Source: Halorubrum sp. DM2 (GTDB lineage: Archaea > Halobacteriota > Halobacteria > Halobacteriales > Haloferacaceae). Taken from it: 64,000 nucleotides of DNA. Under the pieces are notes generated by a model. The model did no database searches, was not told the origin of the DNA, and worked only from the letters and a program-made list of their open reading frames with translations. The number at the start of each line of letters is the position of its first letter. Within the stretch, counting starts at the first letter, position 1. This document shows, one piece after another, positions 17,803 through 27,098 of this stretch. A program made the position numbers and the translations under genes. The DNA lies in the NCBI RefSeq assembly GCF_901686465.1, contig NZ_LR594487.1, forward strand, positions 248,001 to 312,000, given 5' to 3'.

Positions 17803-18617
17803 GCGAGAACGCCGCGGACGACGCCGGGGCCGCCGACGCGGCGGCCGACGGCGACGTGGCGGTAGACGGCGACGCGGTCGACGACGACGCGGCGGTAGAC
17901 GGCGACGCGGTCGACGACTACGGTGTCGCGCTTCGCGGCGTCGTCAAGCGCTACCCGAGCGGCGGCGGCGAGCCGGTCGTCGCGCTCGACGACGTCGACT
18001 TCGCGGTCCGCCCCGGCGAGTTCGTCGCGGTGGTCGGTCCCAGCGGGTCCGGGAAGTCGACGCTGTTGAACGTCCTCGGGCTGCTCGACGACCCCACCGC
18101 GGGCCGCCGCCTGCTCGACGGCACCGACGTGACGAACCTCTCGGCGGCCGAGCGCACCCGGGCGCGGAAGGAGTCGATCGGGTTCGTCTTCCAGGACTTC
18201 CACCTGTTGCCGACCCTGACCGCCGTCGAGAACGTCGCGATGCCGACCGCGTTCGACCCCGGCGATGCGAGCGACCGGGCCGCGGACCTCCTCTCGCGGT
18301 TCGGGCTCGGGGACCGGCTCGACCACGAGCCGAGCGAGCTCTCCGGCGGCCAGAAGCAGCGCGTCGCCATCGCCCGCGCGCTCATCAACGAGCCGTCGGT
18401 GTTGCTCGCGGACGAGCCGACGGGGAACCTCGACACGGAGACCGGCGAGTCGATCCTCGCCGAGTTCGAGCGTGTGAAACGGGAGGGCGTCGCCGTCGTC
18501 GCCGTCACGCACGACCCGCTCGTCGAGGAGTACGCCGACCGCGTCGTCGATCTCACCGACGGGGTGATGACCGGCGGGCTGCCCGACGACTCCCCCGTCG
18601 CCCGAGGTGAGCGATGA
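17799..18617 (+). CDS. ABC transporter ATP-binding protein, MacB/LolD type
   Basis: This 272-residue ATPase pairs with the downstream FtsX-type permease. Walker A is GPSGSGKST (about 76-84), the signature is LSGGQKQRVAIARAL, Walker B is VLLADEPTGNLD, and the H-loop is VTHDP. The Q-loop FVFQDFHLLPTLTAVENV is that of the MacB/LolD class. The first 45 residues are a non-catalytic acidic tail with an internal duplication (AVDGDAVDD twice; DNA near 17860-17920). The GTG start overlaps the stop of the CARDB gene, and the stop overlaps the ATG of the permease. Confidence 0.92.
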   Translation: MSENAADDAGAADAAADGDVAVDGDAVDDDAAVDGDAVDDYGVALRGVVKRYPSGGGEPVVALDDVDFAVRPGEFVAVVGPSGSGKSTLLNVLGLLDDPTAGRRLLDGTDVTNLSAAERTRARKESIGFVFQDFHLLPTLTAVENVAMPTAFDPGDASDRAADLLSRFGLGDRLDHEPSELSGGQKQRVAIARALINEPSVLLADEPTGNLDTETGESILAEFERVKREGVAVVAVTHDPLVEEYADRVVDLTDGVMTGGLPDDSPVARGER

Positions 18618-19795
18618 GCGACCGGAGCGCCGACGGTCTCTCGGGCTGGCTCCGCGGGTGGGGACCCGCGGTGTCGATGGCGTCGCGGAACCTCCGCCGG
18701 AACCGGGTGCGGACCGTGCTGGCCGTGTTGGGCGTCTGTATCGGCGTCCTCGCGGTCGCGGCGCTCGGCATCTTCGGGAACGTGCTGGCGCTCGGGGCCG
18801 ACGACGCCATCGGCGACATCGGGACGCAGGTCGTGGTCTCGCCGAACGCCGACGCCGGCGTCGAGTCGCTGTCGAACGCGGACGTCGCGTCGATCCGGCG
18901 CGCGGTCGACGGGGCCGCGGGCGGCGGGGCGGCGGTCGTCCCGCTGTACTCCGACAGCGCCACCGTCGCGCGGCAGGGCGACCAGACGTTCGCGACGGTG
19001 TACGGGGTCGAGGAGCCGGCGCTCGCGTACGAGGCCGCGGAGGGGAGGTTGCCCGAGCGCCACCGACAGGGGGCGATCCTCGGCGCGGGGGTCGCCGCGG
19101 ACCTCGGGGCCGGCGCGGGCGACACCGTCGAAATCGCCGGCTCGCAGGTGCGCGTGATCGCGGTGCTGGTCGAGAGCCAGACGTTCAGCCCGGTCGCGCC
19201 CGACGACGCCGTCTTCCTCCCCGAGTCCGCGTTCTCGGCCGACGGCTACGCGCAGGCGCTCGTGATCGCCGACTCGGGCGCACAGGCCAACGCCGCCGCG
19301 GACGCCATCCGCGAGGAGGTGAACGCGCGCGAAGACCGGGTAGAGCTGTTCGAACTGGCGGCCCTCGTCGACGAGATCAACGAGTTCTTCGGCCTGCTCT
19401 CGACGTTCCTGCTCGGCCTCGGTGCCATCTCGCTCGTCGTCGCCGGCGTTTCCATCCTCAACGTGATGTTGATGAGCACCGTCGAGCGCAGACAGGAGAT
19501 CGGGGTGATGCGCGCGGTCGGCATCGCCCGCCGCGACGTGTTGCGCGTCCTCCTCGCCGAGGCCGGACTGATCGGCGCGGTCGGAGCCGCGGCCGGCACG
19601 CTGCTCACCGTCCTGCTCGTCGCCGGCCTCGTCCTCGCGACGCCCGCCGTCGACGCCGCCCTCGTGCTCGACCCGACGAACGGCTACTACCTCCTTCTGG
19701 CGCTCGGCTTCGGCGTCGGCGTCGGGATCGTCAGCGGCGCGTATCCCGCGTGGAAGGCGGCCAACGAGCGCCCGGTCGAGGCGCTTCGGAGCTGA
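18614..19795 (+). CDS. ABC transporter permease, MacB/FtsX type
   Basis: This 393-residue protein has the MacB/LolC layout. One N-terminal transmembrane helix follows SMASRNLRRNRVRTVLAVLGV, then a large extracytoplasmic domain (about 65-260) that includes a DLGAGAGDTVEIAGSQVRVIAV barrel-like segment. Three C-terminal helices (about 265-385) contain the conserved LMSTVERRQEIGVMRAVGIARRDV loop that contacts the ATPase. Such transporters transmit force across the membrane and move lipids, peptides or lipoproteins instead of importing solutes. It is the last gene of the CARDB-ATPase-permease operon. Confidence 0.92.
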   Translation: MSDRSADGLSGWLRGWGPAVSMASRNLRRNRVRTVLAVLGVCIGVLAVAALGIFGNVLALGADDAIGDIGTQVVVSPNADAGVESLSNADVASIRRAVDGAAGGGAAVVPLYSDSATVARQGDQTFATVYGVEEPALAYEAAEGRLPERHRQGAILGAGVAADLGAGAGDTVEIAGSQVRVIAVLVESQTFSPVAPDDAVFLPESAFSADGYAQALVIADSGAQANAAADAIREEVNAREDRVELFELAALVDEINEFFGLLSTFLLGLGAISLVVAGVSILNVMLMSTVERRQEIGVMRAVGIARRDVLRVLLAEAGLIGAVGAAAGTLLTVLLVAGLVLATPAVDAALVLDPTNGYYLLLALGFGVGVGIVSGAYPAWKAANERPVEALRS

Positions 19796-20040
19796 TTCGA
19801 GGAGACGACTGGGAGCCCGTTCCGGATCGTTCGCCGAACCCGGGAGATCCGAGCCGAGATCGGGTGACAGGGCCTCCCGTCGAACGCTTCTCATTTGGAC
19901 GCGAGATTGAACGAAATGGACGTCGCTAAGGCGTGCGAGTCGACCGGTTAGAATCCCACCAATTCGAGTACGAGCCAACTGATACCATTGAGCTAGATAT
20001 TCACAGAAAACATATACGCACCCATTGACACCGCTTCCGT

Positions 20041-21066
20041 GTGAAACGCCGAGATCTCATCGCTGTCGGATCCCTCTCTCTCATTGCTGCCGGTTCTGGC
20101 TGTATGGATCTCTCAGAGGGAGAATCTCAGGACGAGCCGCGGGTGAGTATGCCCGTCACTGCAGACAACATTAGAGTCGGCTTCGATACCGAACAAGTTA
20201 TTGAGATATTCGACCTGGCAGGAAGCCAATTACCTGAGGAAAATCAGGAGCATACCGTCAGAATAGACGTTACCCCGTTAGAGCAGTATGGAGTAAACAC
20301 AGAAGATCTCTCTGTCGAAACCACACAAGGGAGATACGGATCTACAGAGGCTTACAACAACAACGTCGATACTTTGGATATCACTGACGGGATTATTGAC
20401 CTCGTGATTCGTACGTCGGAGGATGCGTCCGATGCGGACCCGATCGCATTGAAGTTGACAGGATACCAGTTCACAGATGTCGAAGCAGTGACTGAAGTCC
20501 AATACGACGTTCAATCCCCCGATGACCATGTGGAGTTCCGCCAAGGCAGTTTCCACGGTGGTAAAAGCGGGAGTAAGTGTGGTTTCGCGCTTTCATTAGA
20601 CGGGGAGTTCACACTCGTTAACCCTCAGTTACTCCCACCAACACTGTGTCCGAATTCAATTAACACCTATCGTGAGACCCAACAGGATCTCTACGTTGAG
20701 TGGCTGACTCCAGAAGCTGACGAGGTAGTAATCGAGATTGATATATCGTTACTTGAAGAGTACGGAACAATAGAAGGGTTCACCATTGAGCCACTGAGCA
20801 AAAGTCGTAATTCTGATGAACCTATGGTCTGGGGCGCAACTCTTGAGAATTTAGCAATTGATGATTGGACAATTTCCATGAAACTAGTGCCAGATTCCGG
20901 CACTAACTACGCTTCGGTAGGTGTCCAACTCAGTGGAATAAATCTCAACATCGGAGACCCGCTCAGAGATGTTTCATACGATATGACTATTGAAGGAGAC
21001 GCTGATGAGACGGTGGAGACGGAATCATTCGACATCGTTGATGATCCGCCTGATAACGATCATTAA
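20041..21066 (+). CDS. Low-GC Tat-type lipoprotein of unknown function
   Basis: This 341-residue protein matches no family I recognise. The N-terminus MKRRDLIAVGSLSLIAAGSGC has twin arginines, a hydrophobic core and a lipobox ending at Cys21, so Tat export and lipid anchoring are likely. The rest looks beta-rich and has two related halves: EHTVRIDVTPLEQYGVNTEDLSVE near 75 and EVVIEIDISLLEEYGTIEGFTIE near 225. The GTG start follows a TATA-like catata (20011-20016) by about 27 nt. The DNA is far less GC-rich than its neighbours, with many AT-ending codons, which points to recent transfer. Confidence 0.75.
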   Translation: MKRRDLIAVGSLSLIAAGSGCMDLSEGESQDEPRVSMPVTADNIRVGFDTEQVIEIFDLAGSQLPEENQEHTVRIDVTPLEQYGVNTEDLSVETTQGRYGSTEAYNNNVDTLDITDGIIDLVIRTSEDASDADPIALKLTGYQFTDVEAVTEVQYDVQSPDDHVEFRQGSFHGGKSGSKCGFALSLDGEFTLVNPQLLPPTLCPNSINTYRETQQDLYVEWLTPEADEVVIEIDISLLEEYGTIEGFTIEPLSKSRNSDEPMVWGATLENLAIDDWTISMKLVPDSGTNYASVGVQLSGINLNIGDPLRDVSYDMTIEGDADETVETESFDIVDDPPDNDH

Positions 21067-21083
21067 TTGTCAAGACTGACTCG

Positions 21084-21090
21084 TTTTTTT
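21084..21090 (+). terminator. Poly-T termination signal after the low-GC lipoprotein gene
   Basis: A run of seven T residues lies 18 bp past the stop codon at 21066, with no strong hairpin before it. Oligo-T tracts on the coding strand are the usual intrinsic termination signal in archaea. Confidence 0.5.
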
Positions 21091-21178
21091 CGTGAAGTGA
21101 TCTGACGAATAACTGGCAACTAAGGTTCGGAGTGACAGGTGAGTCATCTGTGTTGAGCGGATGTCGCTTCGTCGCCAG

Positions 21179-21499
21179 TCACGCGGACACGCGACGCGCT
21201 CCCCATCGAACCGTTGTTCCGACCCCGTAGCCGACGGTTCCGAGGACGACCGCGAGCGGCAGGGCGAACTCGACGACCGACTCCAACCCGCCCATCAGCT
21301 CGGCGCGGGCCGACCCGTGCGCGAAGCCAAGCATCCGCGGGTAGCTGTATCGGGATCCGACCGCCCACTCGCCGGTGAGGTAACCGACCAGCGGCGGGAA
21401 GACGTACCCCCAGACGGCGATCAGCCCGAGCGAGCCGGTCGTCGGCGCGAGCCCCGCACCGACGAGGCCGCCGGCGACGGCGATAGCGGGCACGATCAC
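21179..21499 (-). CDS. Small hypothetical membrane protein
   Basis: This 106-residue protein has three or four hydrophobic segments (MIVPAIAVAGGLVGAGLA, LIAVWGYVFPPLVGYL, ALPLAVVLGTVGYGVGTTV) and a basic C-terminus. No family is recognised. It lies 3 bp downstream of another small membrane protein on the same strand, and the two are probably co-transcribed. GC content is back to the local high level, unlike the lipoprotein gene next door. Confidence 0.6.
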   Translation of the reverse strand: MIVPAIAVAGGLVGAGLAPTTGSLGLIAVWGYVFPPLVGYLTGEWAVGSRYSYPRMLGFAHGSARAELMGGLESVVEFALPLAVVLGTVGYGVGTTVRWGARRVSA

Positions 21500-21502
21500 G
21501 AG

Positions 21503-21700
21503 TCAGCCGAAGAAGACGTAGAGTCCGACGCTCGCGCCCGCGAGAAACGCGACCGACACGGCCGCGAGGAGCACGGCGACCGACAACAAGAGGGCCCGGC
21601 GCGGACGGCGGTTGCCGACGAGGTGTCGTCGGAGCCGACCGCTATCGGGACTGTCGCTGTCGAGTCGTTCGTTGTCGGGAGAACCGCCGGGAGGGCTCAT
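21503..21700 (-). CDS. Small single-pass membrane protein
   Basis: This 65-residue protein has an N-terminal soluble half rich in Pro, Ser, Asp and Arg. One hydrophobic helix follows (ALLLSVAVLLAAVSVAFLAGASVGLYVFF) and ends the protein. The ATG is at 21698-21700, 61 bp past the pdxS stop, so it may be read from the pdxS promoter or its own. No family assignment. Confidence 0.6.
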   Translation of the reverse strand: MSPPGGSPDNERLDSDSPDSGRLRRHLVGNRRPRRALLLSVAVLLAAVSVAFLAGASVGLYVFFG

Positions 21701-21761
21701 ATCGAGCGGTGCGACGCCCAGCGAAAAACGTCTTGTGCCGAGTGTGGGATCGAGCGACCGC

Positions 21762-22670
21762 TCAGACGCCGCGGCCCTGAAGCTGCTCTTCCTCTTTCAT
21801 GTCCTCGTTGGACTGGCCTTTCATCCCCTTGCCGGTGCCGCTGGCGATCCGGGCGAGCTCCTCGGGGTCGTCCCAGTTGTTGACGGCCTCGACGATGGCG
21901 TTGCCCATCGCCGCGGGGTCCTCCGCGCCGAAGATGCCGGAGCCGACGAAGATGCCGTCGCAGCCGTGGTACATCATCAGCGCGGCGTCGGCGGGCGTCG
22001 CGATGCCGCCGGCCGCGAAGTTGACGACCGGGAGCCGCTCGGCCTCGGCGGTCTCGTGGACCAGATCGCGGGGCGCGCCGTGTTCGCGGGCCCACTTCTC
22101 GCGCTCCTCGTAGTTGAGGCCCGTGAGCGTCCGGATCTGCTTTTTGATGGTGCGCTGGTGTTTGACGGCCTGGTTCACGTCGCCCGTGCCGGCCTCGCCC
22201 TTCGTCCGGATCATCGCCGCGCCCTCGTGGACCCGGCGGAGCGCCTCGGGGAGGTTCCGGGCCCCGCAGACGAACGGCGAGGTGAAGTCGCGCTTGTCGG
22301 TGTGGTACTCGTCGTCCGCGGGCGTGAGCACCTCGGACTCGTCGATCATGTCGACGCCGAGCGCCTCCAAGATCTCCGCCTCCTTGCGGTGGCCGATGCG
22401 GGACTTGCCCATCACCGGGATCGAGACCTCGTCGATGATCTCGGGGACGCGCTCGGGGTCGGGCATCCGCGCGACGCCGCCGCGCTTGCGGATGTCCGCC
22501 GGGACGTGTTCGAGCACCATCACGGCGACCGCGCCCGCGTCCTCCGCGATCCGGGCCTGTTCGCGGTTGACGACGTCCATGATGACGCCGCCCTTCTGCA
22601 TCTGCGCGAAGCCGCGCTTGACCAGCTCGGTCCCGCGCTTCAGCTCCTCTAAGTCCGTGGCCTCTGGCAT
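21762..22670 (-). CDS. pdxS: Pyridoxal 5'-phosphate synthase, PdxS subunit
   Basis: This 302-residue protein builds vitamin B6 from ribose 5-phosphate, glyceraldehyde 3-phosphate and ammonia supplied by the PdxT glutaminase. Conserved stretches include [17 protein letters not shown] near the start with an active-site Asp, and [30 protein letters not shown] containing the Schiff-base Lys region. [17 protein letters not shown] and [10 protein letters not shown] form the phosphate-binding loops. The length is normal. ATG 22668-22670 is chosen because [20 protein letters not shown] matches the family start. pdxT is not adjacent. Confidence 0.96.
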   Translation of the reverse strand: MPEATDLEELKRGTELVKRGFAQMQKGGVIMDVVNREQARIAEDAGAVAVMVLEHVPADIRKRGGVARMPDPERVPEIIDEVSIPVMGKSRIGHRKEAEILEALGVDMIDESEVLTPADDEYHTDKRDFTSPFVCGARNLPEALRRVHEGAAMIRTKGEAGTGDVNQAVKHQRTIKKQIRTLTGLNYEEREKWAREHGAPRDLVHETAEAERLPVVNFAAGGIATPADAALMMYHGCDGIFVGSGIFGAEDPAAMGNAIVEAVNNWDDPEELARIASGTGKGMKGQSNEDMKEEEQLQGRGV

Positions 22671-22820
22671 GAATATCGATTGGGTCGCCGGCCACTTAAC
22701 GGGTCGCTTTCGGGGGGATGGACCGCCCAGAGCGCCGCTCGCGCCCGAACCCGTTCGGCGGGTCCCCGCCCGCTCGGAACCACCGCAACGGCGAAGTCCC
22801 CGCCCGTCCGAGTGGCGACC

Positions 22821-23507
22821 ATGACTACCGGAGCGATCCTCGCCGGCGGGCGCTCGACGCGCTTCGGCGACGCGGACAAGGCCGTCGCGCCGATCGGCGG
22901 CGTGCCGATGGTCCGCCGGGTGGCCGACCGGCTCGCGGGGACCGACGACCCCGTCCCGCCCGGAGCCGACCGCGCCAGCGGCGGCGACCCCGTCGTCGAC
23001 GAACTCGTCGTCAACTGCCGCCCCGACCAGCGCGAGGCGATCGCCGAGGCGCTGTCGGGGATATCGCTCCCCGTCCGCTGGGCGATGGACGACGAGCCGG
23101 ACCGCGGGCCGCTGGCGGGGATCCGCAACGCCTGCCGGGTTGCGACCGACCCGTACGCCGCCGTCGTCGCCTGCGACATGCCGTTCGTCGACCCTGCCTT
23201 CCTCGCAGCGATGCGCGAGATGACCGCTGATTCGGGGGCCGAGGCAGCGGTCCCGCGGCTCGACGACCGCTGGTATCAGACGACGCAGGCGGTGTACGCG
23301 ACGGAGCCGGCCGCGGAGGCCTGCGACCGCGCGCTCGACCGCGGCGACCGGAAGGTGCTCGCGCTGGTGGACCGACTGGACGCGGTCGTCGTCGACGACG
23401 AGACGATCCGCTCGCTGACGACCGAGCGGACCTTCACGAACGTCAACACGCGGTCCGAACTCGACGAGGCGGAGCGGGCGGTCGCCGCCGCGGTCGACGC
23501 GGGCTGA
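22821..23507 (+). CDS. mobA: Molybdenum cofactor guanylyltransferase
   Basis: This 228-residue protein transfers GMP from GTP to molybdopterin cofactor. The N-terminal signature [31 protein letters not shown] has the GGxSxRFGxDK pattern of the MobA family. [14 protein letters not shown] and [11 protein letters not shown] supply the GPLAG motif and the metal-binding Asp. An inserted acidic loop occurs near residues 45-60. It is divergent from pdxS. The substrate pathway fits the tungstate and molybdate transport genes in this window, although it is not linked to them. Confidence 0.9.
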   Translation: MTTGAILAGGRSTRFGDADKAVAPIGGVPMVRRVADRLAGTDDPVPPGADRASGGDPVVDELVVNCRPDQREAIAEALSGISLPVRWAMDDEPDRGPLAGIRNACRVATDPYAAVVACDMPFVDPAFLAAMREMTADSGAEAAVPRLDDRWYQTTQAVYATEPAAEACDRALDRGDRKVLALVDRLDAVVVDDETIRSLTTERTFTNVNTRSELDEAERAVAAAVDAG

Positions 23508-23535
23508 GTCGACAGCCGCGGTCGACGCGGGCTGA
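23487..23535. repeat. Tandem duplication across the mobA stop codon
   Basis: A 21-bp sequence that includes the mobA stop (gccgcggtcgacgcgggctga, 23487-23507) recurs at 23515-23535, a period of 28 bp. As at the peroxiredoxin gene, the copy lies just downstream of the gene end and so does not change the protein. Confidence 0.8.
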
Positions 23536-23566
23536 CTCGAAAAGGGAGGCTCCCGCGACCGCGGCG

Positions 23567-24124
23567 TCAGTCGGTCAGCGTCTCGTACGCCTCGTTGAGC
23601 CGTTTGAACTCCTCCTCGTCGCCGTCCTCGCCGTCCGGGTGGAGCCGCTTCGCGTGCTCGCGGTACGTCCGGCGCACCGCCTCGTCGTCGGCCGTGCGGT
23701 CGAGACCGAGCGTCTCGTACGCCTCGCGCTCGGTCATCCGGTCGGTCGACGGCGCGCGGTCGCGGGGGTCTCCCGCCCCGGACGCGCCGGGGCCGCCCGG
23801 TCCGCGAGCGCCGCGCCGCCCCGCACCCGGGCCGCGACCGCCGTCGGCAGCGCCGGCGGCGCGGTACGCGCGCTCCCGGTTGGCCTCGGCGCGGGCGCGC
23901 TGTCTGGCGCGCTCCCGCTCCGTCGGTCCCGCCCGCTCGGCGGACCGCCGGGCTTGGTCGTGGAGGCGTCCGCTGGCGTGGTACCAGAGGAAGTAGGAGA
24001 CGGCACCGAACGGCACCGCGAGCGCTAACGCGATCGGGTGGAGCACGATCCCGCCGATCACGAGGAGCGCCGTCATCCCGACGAACGTCCCGGCGAGCCC
24101 CACGACGATCGTTCGGTTCGTCAC
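23567..24124 (-). CDS. J-domain protein with N-terminal membrane segments
   Basis: This 185-residue protein has two hydrophobic helices (about 4-25 and 27-45), then an Arg/Glu-rich charged linker and a Gly/Pro/Arg-rich linker. A C-terminal J domain occupies about 130-185 ([30 protein letters not shown]). The usual HPD tripeptide is present in RLHPDGED, so it can probably stimulate an Hsp70/DnaK ATPase at the membrane. It is not DnaJ itself, since the zinc and C-terminal domains are absent. The start is taken as GTG 24122-24124; earlier in-frame ATGs would overlap mutS. The stop faces mobA. Confidence 0.8.
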   Translation of the reverse strand: MTNRTIVVGLAGTFVGMTALLVIGGIVLHPIALALAVPFGAVSYFLWYHASGRLHDQARRSAERAGPTERERARQRARAEANRERAYRAAGAADGGRGPGAGRRGARGPGGPGASGAGDPRDRAPSTDRMTEREAYETLGLDRTADDEAVRRTYREHAKRLHPDGEDGDEEEFKRLNEAYETLTD

Positions 24125-24230
24125 GGCCGTACTCGTTGTCGCAGGACCGTAAGGCTCTCGCCGACGGACGCTCCTGCGCTCCAGCGTCGCCTCCGCACCG
24201 TTTATGCCCGCGGCCGCCCGGGTACGGGGT

Positions 24231-27098
24231 ATGGAACCGGCGGACCGAGAGACGGTGACGGGGCTGCCGCCCGGGATCGCCGCCGCCCGCGAGGAGCTCA
24301 CGCCGATGCTCTCGCAGTACGCCGACCTCTGTGCCGCCCACGAGGACGCCCTGGTGCTGTTTCAGGTCGGCGACTTCTACGAGGCGTTCTGCGAGGCGGC
24401 CGAGACCGTGGCGCGCGTCTGCGAGGTGACGCTGACGGAGCGGTCCGACTCCACCGGCGACTACCCGATGGCCGGGGTCCCCATCGACAACGCCGCGCCG
24501 TACCTGGAGTCGCTGCTCGACGCGGGCTACCGCGTCGCGCTCGGCGATCAGGTCGAGGACGCCGAGCAGGCGTCCGGGCTCGTCGACCGCGCCGTCACCG
24601 AGGTGATCACGCCCGGGACCGTCGTCGAGGACGACCTGCTCGAATCCGGCACGACGAACTACGTGGCAGCCGTCGCCGAATCCGATGACGTCGTCGGTCT
24701 CGCCGCCGTCGACGTCTCCACCGGCGAGTGCCTCGTCACGTCGGGCGACCGGGACGCGGTCGCGGGCGAACTCGACCGGGTCGCGCCGGCGGAGCTCATC
24801 GCCGGCCCCGCCGCGCCCGACTTCGAACCGAGCGACGCGGAGCGCGGCTGGGCGACCCACGAGTACGACCCCGACGCCTTCGACCGCCGGACCGCGACCG
24901 AACGGCTGGAGCCCTATCTCCCCGCCCCAAAGCGCCGCTTCGACGCGGACGCCGAACTGCGGGCGGCGGGCGCGGTGCTCGCGTACGCCGAGTACACGCA
25001 GGGCGACGACGGCCCGCTCTCGTACGTGACGCGGGTCCGGCGGTACGACCCCCGCGACCGCCTCCGGCTCGACGCGGCGGCCCAGCGGAGCCTCGAACTG
25101 TTCGAGAACCGCGGGCTGGGGGCGAGCGACACGCTGTTCGACGCGCTCGACGAGACGAACTGTGCGCTCGGGCGGCGCTGTCTGGAGCGCTGGCTCCGGC
25201 GTCCGCTCGTCGACGCCGACGCGATCCGGGACCGTCACGACGCGGTCGGGGAACTCGCCGACCGGAGCCTCGCCCGCGAGGGGGTCGCGGACGCGCTCGC
25301 GACCGCCTACGACCTCGAACGGCTGGTGAGTCGGGTCTCGCGGGGGCGTGCCGACGCCCGCGACCTGCGTTCGCTGTACCGGACGCTCGCGGTCGTGCCG
25401 GAGGTGAAGGCGACGCTCGCGGGGGCGGCAGAGGGAAGCGAGTCGCTCCCTCGGACGGACCACCTCCGCGACCTCCGCGACCGCCTCGACGAGCTGACCG
25501 AGGTCCGCGAGCTGATCGACGCGGCGATTGCGACCGACCCGCCACAGGAGATCACGGATGGCGGCGTGATACGGGAGGGGTTCGACGACGACCTCGACGA
25601 CCTCCGCGCGACCGAGCGCGAGGGGCGCGAGTGGGTCGCGGACCTCGAAACGAGCGAGCGCGAGCGCACCGGGATCGATTCGCTGTCGGTGGGGCACAAC
25701 CAGGTCCACGGCTACTACATCGAGGTGACCGACGCCAACGCCGACCGCGTCCCCGACGACTACCGCCGCCGACAGACCCTGAAGAACAGCGAGCGGTACG
25801 TCACGCCGGAGCTGAAGGAGCGCGAGGAGGCGATCGTCGGGGCCGCGGAGCGCGCCGACGCCTTGGAGTACGAGCTGTTCGTCGACGTCCGCGAGCGCGT
25901 CGCAAGCGAGACCGAGCGGATCCAGGGGCTCGCGGACGCGCTCGCCGAACTCGACGCGCTGGCCTCGCTCGCGACCGTCGCGGTCGAGTACGACTACGTC
26001 CGCCCGGAACTCAGGACGGGTGCTGAGGTGGACGGCGATCCCGGGACGGACGGCGATCCCGGGACGGACGGCGATCCCGGGACGGACGGCGACGCCGGGA
26101 TCGCGATCGAGGGCGGACGCCACCCGGTCGTCGAGCGGACCGAGGAGTCGTTCGTCCCGAACGACGCGGACCTGCCCCGCGGCTCGGTCGCGGTGATCAC
26201 GGGGCCGAACATGAGCGGGAAGTCGACGTACATGCGGTCGGTCGCGCTCGCGGTCGTGCTCGCGCAGACGGGCTCGTTCGTCCCCGCGCAGGCCGCCTCG
26301 CTCCCGGTCTTCGACCGCGTGTTCACCCGCGTCGGGGCCTCCGACGACATCGCCGGCGGCCAGTCGACGTTCATGCGCGAGATGAGCGAGCTGACGGAGA
26401 TCCTCCACGACGCCGGCACCGACTCGCTCGTCCTCTTAGACGAGGTCGGGCGGGGAACGGCCACCACCGACGGCCGCGCCATCGCCCGCGCGGCCGCCGA
26501 GTTCCTCCACGACGAACTGGGCGCGACCGCGCTGTTCGCGACGCATTATCACGGACTCACGGATCTGGCGGACGAGCGCGAGCGCGTCTTCAACCTCCAT
26601 TTCACCGCCACCCGCGAGGACGGCGACGTGACGTTCCTCCACCGGGTCGTCCCCGGGGCCTCCTCGTCGTCGTACGGCGTCGAGGTCGCGGAGCTCGCCG
26701 GCGTCCCCGGTCCGGTCGTCGACCGCGCCCGCGACCTCGTCGCCGCGGAGGAGGCGGACCGCGGCGGATCCGCCGGCGTCGGGGACGACCCCGAGACCGA
26801 ACCGAATTCGGACGCTGCGGACGGCTCGGACGCGGCCGATGCCCCGGACGACGAGTCGACCTCCGGCGACGAACCGGCCGCGGCGGACGACCCCGAGGAC
26901 GCGTCGCTCCGCGAGTTCCTCGCCGAGGAGGCGTCGGCGGGAGCCGGAGACGAGAGGGACGACGCGGACGCGGCCGCCAAGGCCGGCGCGCCGCCCGACC
27001 TCGCGGCGGAGCTTCGGAGCCTCGACCTCGCGCGGATGACGCCGATCGAGGCGCTGAACGCCCTCCACGACCTCCAGTCGCGGGTCGACGATGACTGA
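24231..27098 (+). CDS. mutS: DNA mismatch repair protein MutS
   Basis: This 955-residue MutS1-type protein recognises mismatches and recruits MutL. The mismatch-contacting Phe-x-Glu is F49-Y-E51 in QVGDFYEAF. Clamp and lever regions follow. Walker A is GPNMSGKST (about 658-666), Walker B is [16 protein letters not shown], and ATHYHGL is the conserved His switch. A DGDPGT hexapeptide repeat (DNA 26031-26100, four 18-bp units) forms a loop before the ATPase domain. An acidic linker of about 70 residues precedes the C-terminal [15 protein letters not shown] helix. It overlaps mutL by 8 bp. Confidence 0.96.
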   Translation: MEPADRETVTGLPPGIAAAREELTPMLSQYADLCAAHEDALVLFQVGDFYEAFCEAAETVARVCEVTLTERSDSTGDYPMAGVPIDNAAPYLESLLDAGYRVALGDQVEDAEQASGLVDRAVTEVITPGTVVEDDLLESGTTNYVAAVAESDDVVGLAAVDVSTGECLVTSGDRDAVAGELDRVAPAELIAGPAAPDFEPSDAERGWATHEYDPDAFDRRTATERLEPYLPAPKRRFDADAELRAAGAVLAYAEYTQGDDGPLSYVTRVRRYDPRDRLRLDAAAQRSLELFENRGLGASDTLFDALDETNCALGRRCLERWLRRPLVDADAIRDRHDAVGELADRSLAREGVADALATAYDLERLVSRVSRGRADARDLRSLYRTLAVVPEVKATLAGAAEGSESLPRTDHLRDLRDRLDELTEVRELIDAAIATDPPQEITDGGVIREGFDDDLDDLRATEREGREWVADLETSERERTGIDSLSVGHNQVHGYYIEVTDANADRVPDDYRRRQTLKNSERYVTPELKEREEAIVGAAERADALEYELFVDVRERVASETERIQGLADALAELDALASLATVAVEYDYVRPELRTGAEVDGDPGTDGDPGTDGDPGTDGDAGIAIEGGRHPVVERTEESFVPNDADLPRGSVAVITGPNMSGKSTYMRSVALAVVLAQTGSFVPAQAASLPVFDRVFTRVGASDDIAGGQSTFMREMSELTEILHDAGTDSLVLLDEVGRGTATTDGRAIARAAAEFLHDELGATALFATHYHGLTDLADERERVFNLHFTATREDGDVTFLHRVVPGASSSSYGVEVAELAGVPGPVVDRARDLVAAEEADRGGSAGVGDDPETEPNSDAADGSDAADAPDDESTSGDEPAAADDPEDASLREFLAEEASAGAGDERDDADAAAKAGAPPDLAAELRSLDLARMTPIEALNALHDLQSRVDDD

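Noticed and set aside
17951..19978. 675-codon frame antisense to the ABC transporter operon
   Set aside because: Charged low-complexity translation, and the opposite strand encodes clear ABC motifs.
21762..26408. A single leftward open frame of about 1548 codons through pdxS and beyond
   Set aside because: Only the last 302 codons (pdxS) look like a protein. The rest is antisense to mobA and mutS and is Arg/Pro/Ala-rich, the usual by-product of very GC-rich DNA. pdxS begins at 22670.
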